A stretch of 64,000 nt of DNA from SG8-30 sp963710135 (GTDB taxonomy: Bacteria > Pseudomonadota > Gammaproteobacteria > Steroidobacterales > Steroidobacteraceae). The translations under genes and the position numbers were made by a program. Shown here in pieces: positions 13,452 through 21,901 of this stretch. A model generated the notes under the pieces. That model was not told the DNA's origin and did not search any database. It was given only the letters and a program-made list of their open reading frames with translations. The stretch covers positions 62,001-126,000 of the forward strand of contig CAVPYY010000002.1 of NCBI GenBank assembly GCA_963710135.1. Direction: 5' to 3'. Numbering within the stretch: the first letter of the stretch is position 1; the number at the start of each line of letters is the position of its first letter.

Positions 13452-16400
13452 CGGTCGCCCGGCCCGCGCAGCGCGCGCAGGCGGTCCACCGTGTCGTCGC
13501 CGATCGGCGGCTGCCGGCGGACCTCGAGGTAGCCCTCGGCCTCGAGCCGCGCCGATTCGGTCTCGACCGCCTCGAGCAGCTGTGGCATGCCGGCCGCCCG
13601 CGCCTTGCCGGCCCAGCCGACCCAGGTGTTGCGGAACTCCTTCGCCTGGTACAGGGCACAGTCCGCCAGGCTCAACGATTGCTCCCAGCTGTAGCTGGCA
13701 GGCGCCTGCGCGACGAATGGGAAGGGCGCGAAGCCGATGGAACAGCTGGTGCGCGCGACCACGCCTTCATCCACGCGGAATATGCGCTTGGCCACGGTGG
13801 CGCGGATGCGCTCGGCCAGGATCGCCGCGCTGTCGAGGTCCGCGTCGCGGCACAGGACGACGAACTCGTCGCCGCCCCAGCGGACGATGCGATCGGTAGC
13901 CCGGCACAGCTGACGGAGGATCTCGGCGATCTGGATGAGCACGCGATCCCCGCCGTCATGCCCGTGCTGGTCATTGATTGGCTTGAGGTGGTCGAGGTCG
14001 ACGATCATCAACACGAAACGCGGTGGTGATGCCTGGGGATCGGCTGGCCCGCCTCGTGGCGACACCAGTTCCTGCACGACTTCGCGCAGGCAGCGCCGGT
14101 TGCCGAGGCCGGTCAACGGGTCGGTCACGCTGGCTTCCTTGAGCCGCGCGTTGACCGCCTGCAGCTGCTCGTTGCGGGAGGCGATTTCGTTGGTCCTGGC
14201 GGCCACCTCCTGTTCGAGGCGGCGGGCGTAGGCGGCTTCGCGTTCGAGCTTGCGCTGCTGTGCTGCCCAGATGGCGTACATCGCCAGGGCAGCGGCCGCG
14301 AGGTAGAGCAGGTACGCCCACCAGCGCAGCCAGGGCGGCTTCTGCACGACGACGGGCAGGGACAACCCCTCTTCGTTCCAGTGGCCGTCACTGTTGGCGG
14401 CCTTGACCCGGAAGACATAGCGGCCGCCGTCGAGGTTGGTGTACGTGCTCTGGCGGGAGTTGCCGGCATCGACCCAGTCACGGTCGAAGCCCTCGAGCAT
14501 GTAGGCGTACCGATTCTCCGCGGGCGCGGCGAAGTCGAGCGCGGCGTAGCGGAACGTGATGACGTCGTCGCGGTAGCCCAGCTCGACTTCGGGCTTGCCT
14601 GCGGCGTTCGGGCGCAGGTCCGCCGGCTCGTTGAACTTGAGGAACTGTGTCAGCACGACCTGCGGCGCACGCTCGTTGAAGCGCAGCCGCTCGGGATAGA
14701 AGGCGTTGTAGCCCGCGGCACCGCCGAAGAACATCTCGCCGCTGACGCTGCGGTAGTGCGCACCGAAGTTGAACTCATCGCCCTGCAGGCCATGACTGCG
14801 GCGGAACACCTGGAAGGACTCGCTGTCCGGGTTGAATCGCGCGAGTCCCCGGTTGGTGCTCATCCACAGGGCGCCGCCGGCGTCGGACTCGATCCCGTAG
14901 ACGGTGCTGTTCGGCAGTCCCTGGGCTTCCGAGTAGTTCCGGAACCGCAAGGGCTTCTGCACGAAGGGCGCCCCGTCCACGCGGTCGAGGCCGCCGCCGC
15001 GGGTGCCGACCCACAATCGGCCGCGCTCGTCGACGTGGACGGAATAGATGGTGTTGGCGCTCAGCGAGGACGGATCGCCTTGGGAGTGCTGGGCGTGGGC
15101 GATCCGCCCCGATGCCGGGTCGAGCACGTTCAGGCCGCCGCCGTCGGTGCCGATCCAGATCAGCCCGGCCCGGTCCTCGGCCAGCGAAGTCGCGCGGTCG
15201 CTGGACAGGCCCGGCGCATCGCCGTGCTGCACGGGATAGCAGTTGACCGCGTCGGTCGCGCCGTCGATCACGCACAGCCCGCCGCCGAAGGTGCCGACCC
15301 AGATCCGGCCCCGCGAGTCCCTCAGCAACGACATCACGCCCGGGGCGGCGAGCGAGCCGCTCCGGCCGTTGCCGGCCGGAAAGCGCTTGATCCGGCCGGT
15401 GGCCGGATCCAGGCGCTCGACGCCCGCGTTCATGGTCCCCAGCCAGATTCGGTCCCGGTCGTCCACCGCCAGTGCCATGACGAAATTGTCGCCCAGGCTC
15501 TGGGGATCATCCGGGGAGTGCAGCCAGGTCGTTACGCGGCCCGTCTGTCGGTCGACCGACGAAAGGCCTGCTCCGTAGGAGCCGATCCAGAGTGTGCCGC
15601 GACTGTCCTCTGCGAAGCTCGAGACATTGTCCGCCCCGGACGATCCAAGCCGCCGGTGTCCGAACGACCAGGAGCGGGGATTCCAGCTCGCGGCCCCGCG
15701 ACTCTTGGTGCCGACCCAGAGCAGGCCGCTGCGGTCCTGGAAGATCTGCACGACGTCGCTGTCCGGCAGGCTCGCGGCATCGGCTGGGTCATGGCGAAAG
15801 GTGGTGAATCGATCCGTGCGCCGGTCGAGCAGGGCCAGCCCGTCGGCCGTACCCACCCACAGACGCTGCTCGTCGTCCTCGAAGATCACGTTGATGCGGT
15901 TGTCGGGCAGGCTCGCCGGATCCCCGCCTCGGTGACGCAGCAGGTCGAGCCTGTTGGACGGCATGTCGAAGCGCGCCAGCCCCTGGGGGGTGCCGACCCA
16001 CAGCGTGCCGCGAGCGTCGATGAGCAGCGCCGTCACCGGCATGTCCGCCGCGGCGCCCGCCAGCTCCCGCAGCCGCGCTCCAAAGGGCACGATGCGGCCG
16101 GTCGCAGGGTCGAGGCGATCGAGCCCGCCCTGGGTGCCTATCCAGACGAGGCCGTTGGGATCGCGTGCCATGGCGAACACCGAGTCGTCACTCAGCGAGG
16201 CCGGATCGGTCGGATCGTGCCGGTACTCGCGCGCGGTGTCGTTCCCGAGGTCGATGACCTTCAGGCCGCTGCTGCGCGTGCCGATCCACACCCGCCCGTC
16301 AGCGTCCGGATGCACGAATCGCACCCGCCCCTGCGGGTCCGTCAGTGCCTGGCCGGCCGTATTGACCGGCGGGCGGAAGGTCGTCTCGCCCGGCCCCTTC

Positions 16401-16756
16401 CAGACCACCCCGCCACCGTCGGTGCCGATCCACAGGCGGCCCTCCCGGTCCAGGGCCAGCGAAGAGATCCAGTTGCTGGGAAGACTCGCCGGGTCGTTGC
16501 GATCCCGCAGGAAATGCAGCAGCTCGCTGCCGTCATAGCGATTCAGGCCGTCTTCGGTGCCGAGCCACAGGTAGCCGCTGGCATCCTGCGCGATCGACAT
16601 CACCCGGCCCTGCGAGAGGCCCGCCTCATTGCCAAGCGGGTTGAACAGCATCTGCTGTGCCACTTCCGCGGAGGCTTGTGGAACCTGCAGGCATGCCGCG
16701 CACGCCCATGCCGCGAGGGCGAGTGGCGCTTGGCCTGCGGCGCGGCGGCGAATCAT
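13448..16756 (-). CDS. Reg_prop-Y_Y_Y-GGDEF diguanylate cyclase
   Basis: 1102 residues with an N-terminal signal sequence. About 700 residues of propeller repeats (LWLGTEDGLNRYDG, IWVGTFGGGL and similar) and a Y_Y_Y domain (about 740-800) form a predicted periplasmic sensor. A membrane helix (YLLYLAAAALAMYAIWAA, about 815-835), a coiled coil and a GGDEF domain follow. The active site is intact (RWGGDEF, about residue 960) and an RATD inhibitory site lies five residues upstream, so it should make c-di-GMP and be product-inhibited. The sensor half resembles the hybrid kinase at 1-4382. The start at 16756 gives a signal peptide. The stop overlaps the EAL gene start. The signal is unknown. Confidence 0.93.
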   Translation of the reverse strand: MIRRRAAGQAPLALAAWACAACLQVPQASAEVAQQMLFNPLGNEAGLSQGRVMSIAQDASGYLWLGTEDGLNRYDGSELLHFLRDRNDPASLPSNWISSLALDREGRLWIGTDGGGVVWKGPGETTFRPPVNTAGQALTDPQGRVRFVHPDADGRVWIGTRSSGLKVIDLGNDTAREYRHDPTDPASLSDDSVFAMARDPNGLVWIGTQGGLDRLDPATGRIVPFGARLRELAGAAADMPVTALLIDARGTLWVGTPQGLARFDMPSNRLDLLRHRGGDPASLPDNRINVIFEDDEQRLWVGTADGLALLDRRTDRFTTFRHDPADAASLPDSDVVQIFQDRSGLLWVGTKSRGAASWNPRSWSFGHRRLGSSGADNVSSFAEDSRGTLWIGSYGAGLSSVDRQTGRVTTWLHSPDDPQSLGDNFVMALAVDDRDRIWLGTMNAGVERLDPATGRIKRFPAGNGRSGSLAAPGVMSLLRDSRGRIWVGTFGGGLCVIDGATDAVNCYPVQHGDAPGLSSDRATSLAEDRAGLIWIGTDGGGLNVLDPASGRIAHAQHSQGDPSSLSANTIYSVHVDERGRLWVGTRGGGLDRVDGAPFVQKPLRFRNYSEAQGLPNSTVYGIESDAGGALWMSTNRGLARFNPDSESFQVFRRSHGLQGDEFNFGAHYRSVSGEMFFGGAAGYNAFYPERLRFNERAPQVVLTQFLKFNEPADLRPNAAGKPEVELGYRDDVITFRYAALDFAAPAENRYAYMLEGFDRDWVDAGNSRQSTYTNLDGGRYVFRVKAANSDGHWNEEGLSLPVVVQKPPWLRWWAYLLYLAAAALAMYAIWAAQQRKLEREAAYARRLEQEVAARTNEIASRNEQLQAVNARLKEASVTDPLTGLGNRRCLREVVQELVSPRGGPADPQASPPRFVLMIVDLDHLKPINDQHGHDGGDRVLIQIAEILRQLCRATDRIVRWGGDEFVVLCRDADLDSAAILAERIRATVAKRIFRVDEGVVARTSCSIGFAPFPFVAQAPASYSWEQSLSLADCALYQAKEFRNTWVGWAGKARAAGMPQLLEAVETESARLEAEGYLEVRRQPPIGDDTVDRLRALRGPGDR

Positions 16757-16858
16757 GGCATAAGCTTCCTGGCCTCGGCCTCGATCGCGGAAGATTCACG
16801 CGGCTCCCGGCGCGGCCATTCCTTGTTCGAGGCTTATGCTTAGATATCGGCACCGACG

Positions 16859-17770
16859 TTGCTGTCCTTGAATGCCCAAAGTGAGAGCCAGGTCCTTGTT
16901 GCGTCCTTGCGATGGCGTTGCCGGCGGCGGCAACGCGGCGCCGTGTTGAGCCTCCTGCTGGTGGCCGGCGTGCTGGCGGCGCCCGCCGCGCAAGCCGATG
17001 CGCGCGACATCGTGGATGCAGTGCGGGCGGCGGGCTGCGATGGTGCCGCTGGCCTGTCGCGTCCGCTACGGCGCAGCCCGGCACTCGACGACGTGGCGCG
17101 CAGATGGTCGCGCGGCGGGCGGCTGGCGGCGGCGCTGCGGGAGGCCGAGCGCGGCGGTTATCGGGCGCAGGATGCGGCTTCGATACACGTCACGGCCACC
17201 CGGACCGAGCTGCTTGCCCGGATTCTCGAGCAGCGCTACTGCGCCACGTTGCTCAGGCCAGACCTCGTGGACCTCGGCGTCCATCAGCGCGGGGACGACG
17301 TCTGGTTCGTGCTCGCCCGCCCGCAGGCCTTGCCGGCGAGCGAAGACGCGAGCGCCATGGCCGAGCGCGTCCTGGAGCTGGTGAACCGCGCCCGGGCCAC
17401 GCCACGGCGCTGCGGCCAGCAAGCATTCGATGCCGCGCCGGCGTTGCGGCCGTCGCCGCGGCTGACCGCGGCCGCACTCGGGCACGCGCGCGACATGGCG
17501 CGCAACAGCCTGTTCGATCACCAGGGCAGCGACGGCAGTTCGGCGGCGGTGCGGGTCTCCCGCGCCGGCTACACCTGGAAGAGCGTGGCGGAGAACATCG
17601 CGGCGGGCGTCACCGATCCTGCAGAGGTCGTCGCGGGATGGCTCGAGAGCCCCGGCCACTGCGCCAACATCATGAGCCCCGGCTTCCAGGACATGGGCGT
17701 GGCCTTTGCAGTCGATACGCGCAGCCGGGACGGCATCTACTGGGCGCAGGTGCTGGCCAGCCCGCGGTAA
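16859..17770 (+). CDS. Secreted CAP-domain (SCP/PR-1, YkwD-like) protein
   Basis: 303 residues from a TTG at 16859; start uncertain, and a TTG or GTG inside the next 80 bases would give a shorter leader. The hydrophobic segment AVLSLLLVAGVLAAPAAQA acts as signal peptide. An N-terminal region of about 130 residues has no family I recognise. The C-terminal CAP domain (about 165-300) has HARDMARNSLFDH, AENIAAG and WLESPGHCANIM, with the His and Glu residues typical of the family. CAP proteins are secreted and their bacterial functions are mostly unknown. It ends 21 bases before the dehydrogenase gene and may share its transcript. Confidence 0.85.
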   Translation: MLSLNAQSESQVLVASLRWRCRRRQRGAVLSLLLVAGVLAAPAAQADARDIVDAVRAAGCDGAAGLSRPLRRSPALDDVARRWSRGGRLAAALREAERGGYRAQDAASIHVTATRTELLARILEQRYCATLLRPDLVDLGVHQRGDDVWFVLARPQALPASEDASAMAERVLELVNRARATPRRCGQQAFDAAPALRPSPRLTAAALGHARDMARNSLFDHQGSDGSSAAVRVSRAGYTWKSVAENIAAGVTDPAEVVAGWLESPGHCANIMSPGFQDMGVAFAVDTRSRDGIYWAQVLASPR

Positions 17771-17791
17771 ACTGCGGGTCTCGCACCCACC

Positions 17792-19139
17792 ATGGAAACC
17801 GCGTCATTGCGTTCATTCGAGTCATCCGCCCGCGCCGCATGGGCTGTCGGCGTGGTCCTGCTGCTCGGCGCCTGCGGCGACACCGCGAAGCTCGCCGTGT
17901 CCGAAGGCACGGGTCCCGATCCCACCTTGCCGCCACCGGTCAAGTCGCTCGTCCCGACGGTGCGGATCGCGCCCGCCAGGGGCTGGCCCGAAGCCGTCAC
18001 GCCCGTCGCGGCAGCAGGCCTGGACGTGGCCGCCTTCGCCACCGGGCTCGACCATCCGCGCTGGCTGCACGTGCTGCCCAATGGCGACGTGCTGGTCGCC
18101 GAGAGCAATGCGCCGCCGAAAGGCGAGGGCGCGTCGGGTGGACTGAAGGGCTGGATCGCGGGATTGGTGATGAAGCGCGCCGGTGCCGGCGTGCCGAGCG
18201 CCAATCGCATCACGTTGCTGCGTGACGCCGATGGTGACGGCGTCGCGGAGCTGCGCACGGCGTTTCTGGAAGGCCTGAACTCGCCGTTCGGCATGGCGCT
18301 CGTGGGCGAGTGGCTGTACGTCGCCAACACCGACGCGGTGCTGCGCTTCCCCTATGCGGCGGGGGAGACGCGGATCACCGGCACCGGGCGAGCGTGTCAC
18401 GGACCTCCCTGCCGGTCCCGTGAACTATCACTGGACGCGGGACCTGCTGGCCTCGGCAGATGGGGCGCGGCTGTACGTCACGGTCGGCTCCAACAGCAAC
18501 ATCGGCGAACGGGGCATGGAGGCCGAGGCCGGGCGCGCCGCCGTGTGGGAGATCGATCCGGCGCGGGGCACGAAGCGCCTCTATGCAACGGGTCTGCGCA
18601 ACCCCAACGGCCTGGCGTGGGAGCCGGAGAGCGGAATGCTGTGGGTCGCGGTGAACGAGCGTGACGAACTCGGCAGCGATCTCGTGCCCGACTACATGAC
18701 CTCCGTGGTGGACGGCGGCTTCTACGGCTGGCCCTACAGCTACTTCGGCGACCATGTCGACACGCGGGTCGAGCCGCAGCGCCCGGACCTGGTGGCGCAG
18801 GCTATCGTGCCGGACTACGCGCTCGGCCCGCACACGGCGTCGCTGGGCATGGCGTTCGCGCAGCAGCCGGCCGCCCTGCCGTCGCGGTTCGCGGCCGGTG
18901 TCTTCGTCGGTCAGCATGGCTCCTGGAACAGGAACCCGCCGAGCGGCTACAAGGTGATCTTCGTTCCCTTCGAGAGCGGCAAGCCGTCCGGCCAGCCGGT
19001 CGACGTGCTCACCGGATTCCTGAGCGAGCGCGGCGAGGCCTACGGACGCCCGGTCGGGGTTGCCCTCGACGCCTCCGGCGCGCTGCTGGTGGCCGACGAC
19101 GTTGGCAACGTCATCTGGCGGGTCGCCTCCGCACGATGA
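17792..19139 (+). CDS. Sorbosone-dehydrogenase-like PQQ-type sugar dehydrogenase lipoprotein
   Basis: About 449 codons after correcting an extra G in the GGG run at 18386-18388. The N-terminus is a lipoprotein signal (VVLLLGAC, lipobox LGAC). The rest is a six-bladed propeller of the glucose/sorbosone dehydrogenase family: LDHPRWLHVLPNGDVLVAE, LNSPFGMAL, VGSNSNIGERG, RNPNGLAWEP, DGGFYGWPYSY and GQHGSWNR are family-typical blocks. Members oxidise sugars or aldoses with PQQ in the periplasm; the substrate here is unknown. The stop overlaps the menA start by 4 bases (ATGA), so the two are translated together. Confidence 0.88.
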
Positions 19140-20056
19140 ACGGTCCGGCTGCACCACCACCCCGGGCGGCCGGGATTTCTCGGGCGCGCCTGTGGTGGAC
19201 GGGCGCACGACCGCGGACGTTGACCATGGCCGTGACGCCGGTGCTGGTGGGCTCCGCACTGGCCTGGAGTGAGGGCGCCGCCCCGCGCTGGCTGGTGTTT
19301 CTGGCCACGCTGGCCTGCGCCGTGCTGATCCAGGTCGGCACCAACCTGCAGAACGATGTCGCCGATTTCGAACGGGGCAATGACCGGCCGGACCGGACCG
19401 GCCCGCTGCGGGTCACCGCGGCAGGCTGGGCCTCTCCCGGCGAGGTGCGGCGCATGACCTGGACGGCCTTCGCGCTGGCGTCTGTTCTCGGACTGTTTCT
19501 GGTCTGGTCGGGTGGCGTGGTGATCCTCGGCATCGGCTTGTTCTCGATCGCGGCCGCCTGGGCCTATTCGGGCGGGATGCGACCCGTGTCGTACACGGCC
19601 CTGGGCGAACTGTTCGTCCTGGTGTTCTTCGGCCTGGTCGCGGTCAGCGGCAGCCAGTACCTGCAGGCCGGGCATTGGTCGGCGCTGGCGCTGCCGATGG
19701 GCCTGGCCATCGGTTCGATGGCCGCCGCCGTGCTGCTGCTCAACAACTACCGCGACCTGGCCGGTGATCTCGCCGTCGGCCGGCGCACGCTGGCGGTGCG
19801 GATCGGCCCGGGGCGGGCGCGCGTTCTCTATGCGCTGCTGCTGCTGGCGCCGTTCGCGCTGCCGCTGTGGCTGGTGTTCTTCGGGCAGCCGTCGCGGCCG
19901 GCTGCGATTCTGGCCTTCCTCGCGCTGCCGGTCAGCCTCTACCTGGTCGTGGCGATGCGTCGTCGGCAGGGTGCCGCGCTCAACGCCGTGCTCGGCCGTA
20001 CCGGACTCGCGCAGTTGGCGTTCGGCGCGCTGCTCGCCATCGGGCTATTGCTTTGA
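19136..20056 (+). CDS. menA: 1,4-dihydroxy-2-naphthoate polyprenyltransferase (MenA/UbiA family)
   Basis: 306 residues, about nine predicted membrane helices. The UbiA-family active-site motif is present as NLQNDVADFERGNDRPDR (about residues 75-92), followed by the second Asp-rich loop NNYRDLAGDLAVGRRT. Sequence layout is that of MenA, which prenylates 1,4-dihydroxy-2-naphthoate in menaquinone synthesis at the inner membrane. It is not in a men operon here: it overlaps a sugar dehydrogenase upstream and a BASS transporter downstream, each by 4 bases. A related UbiA prenyltransferase with another aromatic substrate cannot be excluded. Confidence 0.85.
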   Translation: MNGPAAPPPRAAGISRARLWWTGARPRTLTMAVTPVLVGSALAWSEGAAPRWLVFLATLACAVLIQVGTNLQNDVADFERGNDRPDRTGPLRVTAAGWASPGEVRRMTWTAFALASVLGLFLVWSGGVVILGIGLFSIAAAWAYSGGMRPVSYTALGELFVLVFFGLVAVSGSQYLQAGHWSALALPMGLAIGSMAAAVLLLNNYRDLAGDLAVGRRTLAVRIGPGRARVLYALLLLAPFALPLWLVFFGQPSRPAAILAFLALPVSLYLVVAMRRRQGAALNAVLGRTGLAQLAFGALLAIGLLL

Positions 20057-20940
20057 CGGGCTCCATTATCGGCGTGCTGCTGCCGCTGGGGCTCGCCTTC
20101 ATCATGTTCGCGGTGGGCGTCACGCTGGTGCCTGCTGACTTCACGCGCCTCGTGGCCCAGCCGCGCGCCGTGCTGGCGGGGCTGCTCGGCCAGCTGGTGC
20201 TGCTGCCGCTTGCCGCCTGGGCGCTGGCGGTCGCCTGGCGTCTGCCGCCGGAGATGGCAGTGGGGCTCATGATCCTCGGTGCCTGCCCGGGCGGCGCGAG
20301 CTCCGCCTTGATCACCCACCTCGCGCGGGGCACCGCGGCGTTGTCGATCACACTGACGGCCATCACCAGCCTGGTCGCGTTGGTCTCGGTGCCGCTCATC
20401 GTCAACCTGTCGCTCAGCCTGTTCCTCGGCGCCGACAACGAGATCGAGCTGTCGGTAGCCAGACTGGTGAAGAGCGTGTTCCTGATCACCACCGTGCCAG
20501 TGGTCGCCGGCATGCTGCTGCGTGGCTGGCGGCCGATCACGGCCGACCGGCTGCAGCGGGTGCTGGGGCGCGTCGCGACGACGCTGTTCGTGCTGATCGT
20601 GATCGCCACCTTCGTCAGCCAGCGCCAGGCGCTGTTGGCCAACCTAGGCAGCGTGGGACCGGCGGCGGCCAGCCTCAACCTCGTCGTCATGCTGGCGGGC
20701 GTCGCCTTGGCGCTGGTGTTCAGGCTGGATCGTCGCGACGGCATCGCCATCGCGTCCGAGTGCGGCCTGCAGAACGCCGCGCTCGGCATCTTCATCGCCA
20801 CCACGGTGCTGGCGGCTCCGGCGCTGGCGGTGCCGAGCGTCGTCTACGCGCTGCTCATGAACGTCGGCGCGCTGGCTCTGGTCGTTCTCGCGCGCCGGTT
20901 CGTGCGCCCAGTCGGCTCAGAGCGCGAAGAACAGCTGTAG
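20053..20940 (+). CDS. BASS-family (bile acid:sodium symporter-like) transporter
   Basis: 295 residues from a TTG start overlapping the menA stop by 4 bases (TTGA). About nine to ten membrane helices. Family motifs are ILGACPGGASSALITHLARG and ECGLQNAALGIF, which correspond to the two crossed helices forming the sodium and substrate sites. BASS proteins import bile acids, pantoate, pyruvate or other organic anions with sodium; the substrate is unknown here. The Cys-containing ACR3 arsenite motif is not seen. The last 24 bases overlap the convergent outer-membrane protein gene. Confidence 0.87.
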   Translation: MTGSIIGVLLPLGLAFIMFAVGVTLVPADFTRLVAQPRAVLAGLLGQLVLLPLAAWALAVAWRLPPEMAVGLMILGACPGGASSALITHLARGTAALSITLTAITSLVALVSVPLIVNLSLSLFLGADNEIELSVARLVKSVFLITTVPVVAGMLLRGWRPITADRLQRVLGRVATTLFVLIVIATFVSQRQALLANLGSVGPAAASLNLVVMLAGVALALVFRLDRRDGIAIASECGLQNAALGIFIATTVLAAPALAVPSVVYALLMNVGALALVVLARRFVRPVGSEREEQL

Positions 20941-21807
20941 CCAGTACTTGTCGCCTTCGGCCTTGTTGCGCGCCCCGGTTTCGCGCTGCCACTTGGCGGC
21001 GACGCCCCAGCCATCGCCCCTGTAGGCGACCTGCGGACCGAGCGCCAGCACGTGCAGTTGCCGCCCGTCGATGGGCACCTCTCTGCCGTCCAGTTCATCC
21101 GCGCCGATCTGATGATGCAGGTAGCCATTGAGCCCGACCAGCCAGCGCGGTCCTACGCGGAGATTGATGGAGCCCTCGAGGCCGGCCTCCGGACCTGAGC
21201 GATAGCCGTTGGCGCGGTTCTCGCCATTGAGCGTGAGATTGGCCCGCAGGTTGGAGTCGAAGCGCGCGCCCAGCGAGGCGCTCACGGCGTAGTAGAAGGT
21301 GGCGGCGTACTGGTTGCGACCAGGGTTGAACAGCCGGGTCGCGGAGAACGCGCCGGTCGGCAGGGTGACGTCGACGCCGGTCATCATGTGGCGGGTCGGC
21401 GCGTGCCAGCCGAGCATCAGTCCCACTGTCGTGTCGCCGGGTCCGTCCCGGCGCTCCGCGCGCGGGCCCACCTCGGCGTCGCCGAACAGCCAGGGTTGCG
21501 CCACCAGCCAGCCGAGCGTGCCGCCGGCGAACTTCACGGACTCCGCGACGCCCAGGTAGCGCAGGGTGTGGACCCGCACGTCGACCTGGAAGTCGATCGG
21601 TACGGCGTCACCGCCATTGTCGGTGGTGACGTCCGCGGTGAAGTAGGAATTGTAGTTGTACAGGTAGTGGCCGGGCCTCGGCAGGATGCCGCTCGCCAGC
21701 GTATTCAGTCCGTAGGGATAGACGCTGCCGCCGCCCTCGGTCGCCGCGGCGGGGACGCATGGCGCGGCAGCCAGCACCAGTACCAGGAGACACAGCTTGC
21801 GGATCAT
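20917..21807 (-). CDS. MetA-pathway (phenol degradation) type outer-membrane protein
   Basis: 296 residues with a signal peptide (LCLLVLVLAAAPCVPAAA). The body has alternating-hydrophobicity strands and ends in LQLFFAL with a terminal aromatic-rich strand, as in outer-membrane beta-barrels of the Phenol_MetA_deg / SphA-like family. YPYGLNTLASGILPRPGHY at the N-terminus and the central VDVTLPTGAF are family-like. These are thought to be channels for hydrophobic compounds. It is convergent with, and overlaps, the BASS transporter gene; it lies downstream of the malonyl-CoA reductase gene on the same strand, 94 bases away. Confidence 0.78.
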   Translation of the reverse strand: MIRKLCLLVLVLAAAPCVPAAATEGGGSVYPYGLNTLASGILPRPGHYLYNYNSYFTADVTTDNGGDAVPIDFQVDVRVHTLRYLGVAESVKFAGGTLGWLVAQPWLFGDAEVGPRAERRDGPGDTTVGLMLGWHAPTRHMMTGVDVTLPTGAFSATRLFNPGRNQYAATFYYAVSASLGARFDSNLRANLTLNGENRANGYRSGPEAGLEGSINLRVGPRWLVGLNGYLHHQIGADELDGREVPIDGRQLHVLALGPQVAYRGDGWGVAAKWQRETGARNKAEGDKYWLQLFFAL

Positions 21808-21861
21808 CGCGTCCAGTTCATGCCTGCGGGCGAAGGGCGGATTGTCGGCCAGCCGACCGTG

Positions 21862-21893
21862 CCCGGCCCCTCGGTCATCCCGGATGGGCCGGG
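21862..21893 (-). terminator. Hairpin after malonyl-CoA reductase gene
   Basis: CCCGGCCC at 21862-21869 and GGGCCGGG at 21886-21893 form an 8-bp perfect stem with a 16-base loop, starting 9 bases beyond the stop of the malonyl-CoA reductase gene. There is no T tract, so factor-independent termination is doubtful. Confidence 0.3.
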
Positions 21894-21901
21894 GTCGCGC
21901 C

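Noticed and set aside
20053..20940. Arsenite exporter (ACR3)
   Set aside because: The sequence carries BASS-type CPGG and E-x-x-x-QN motifs, and the neighbourhood has no ars genes.
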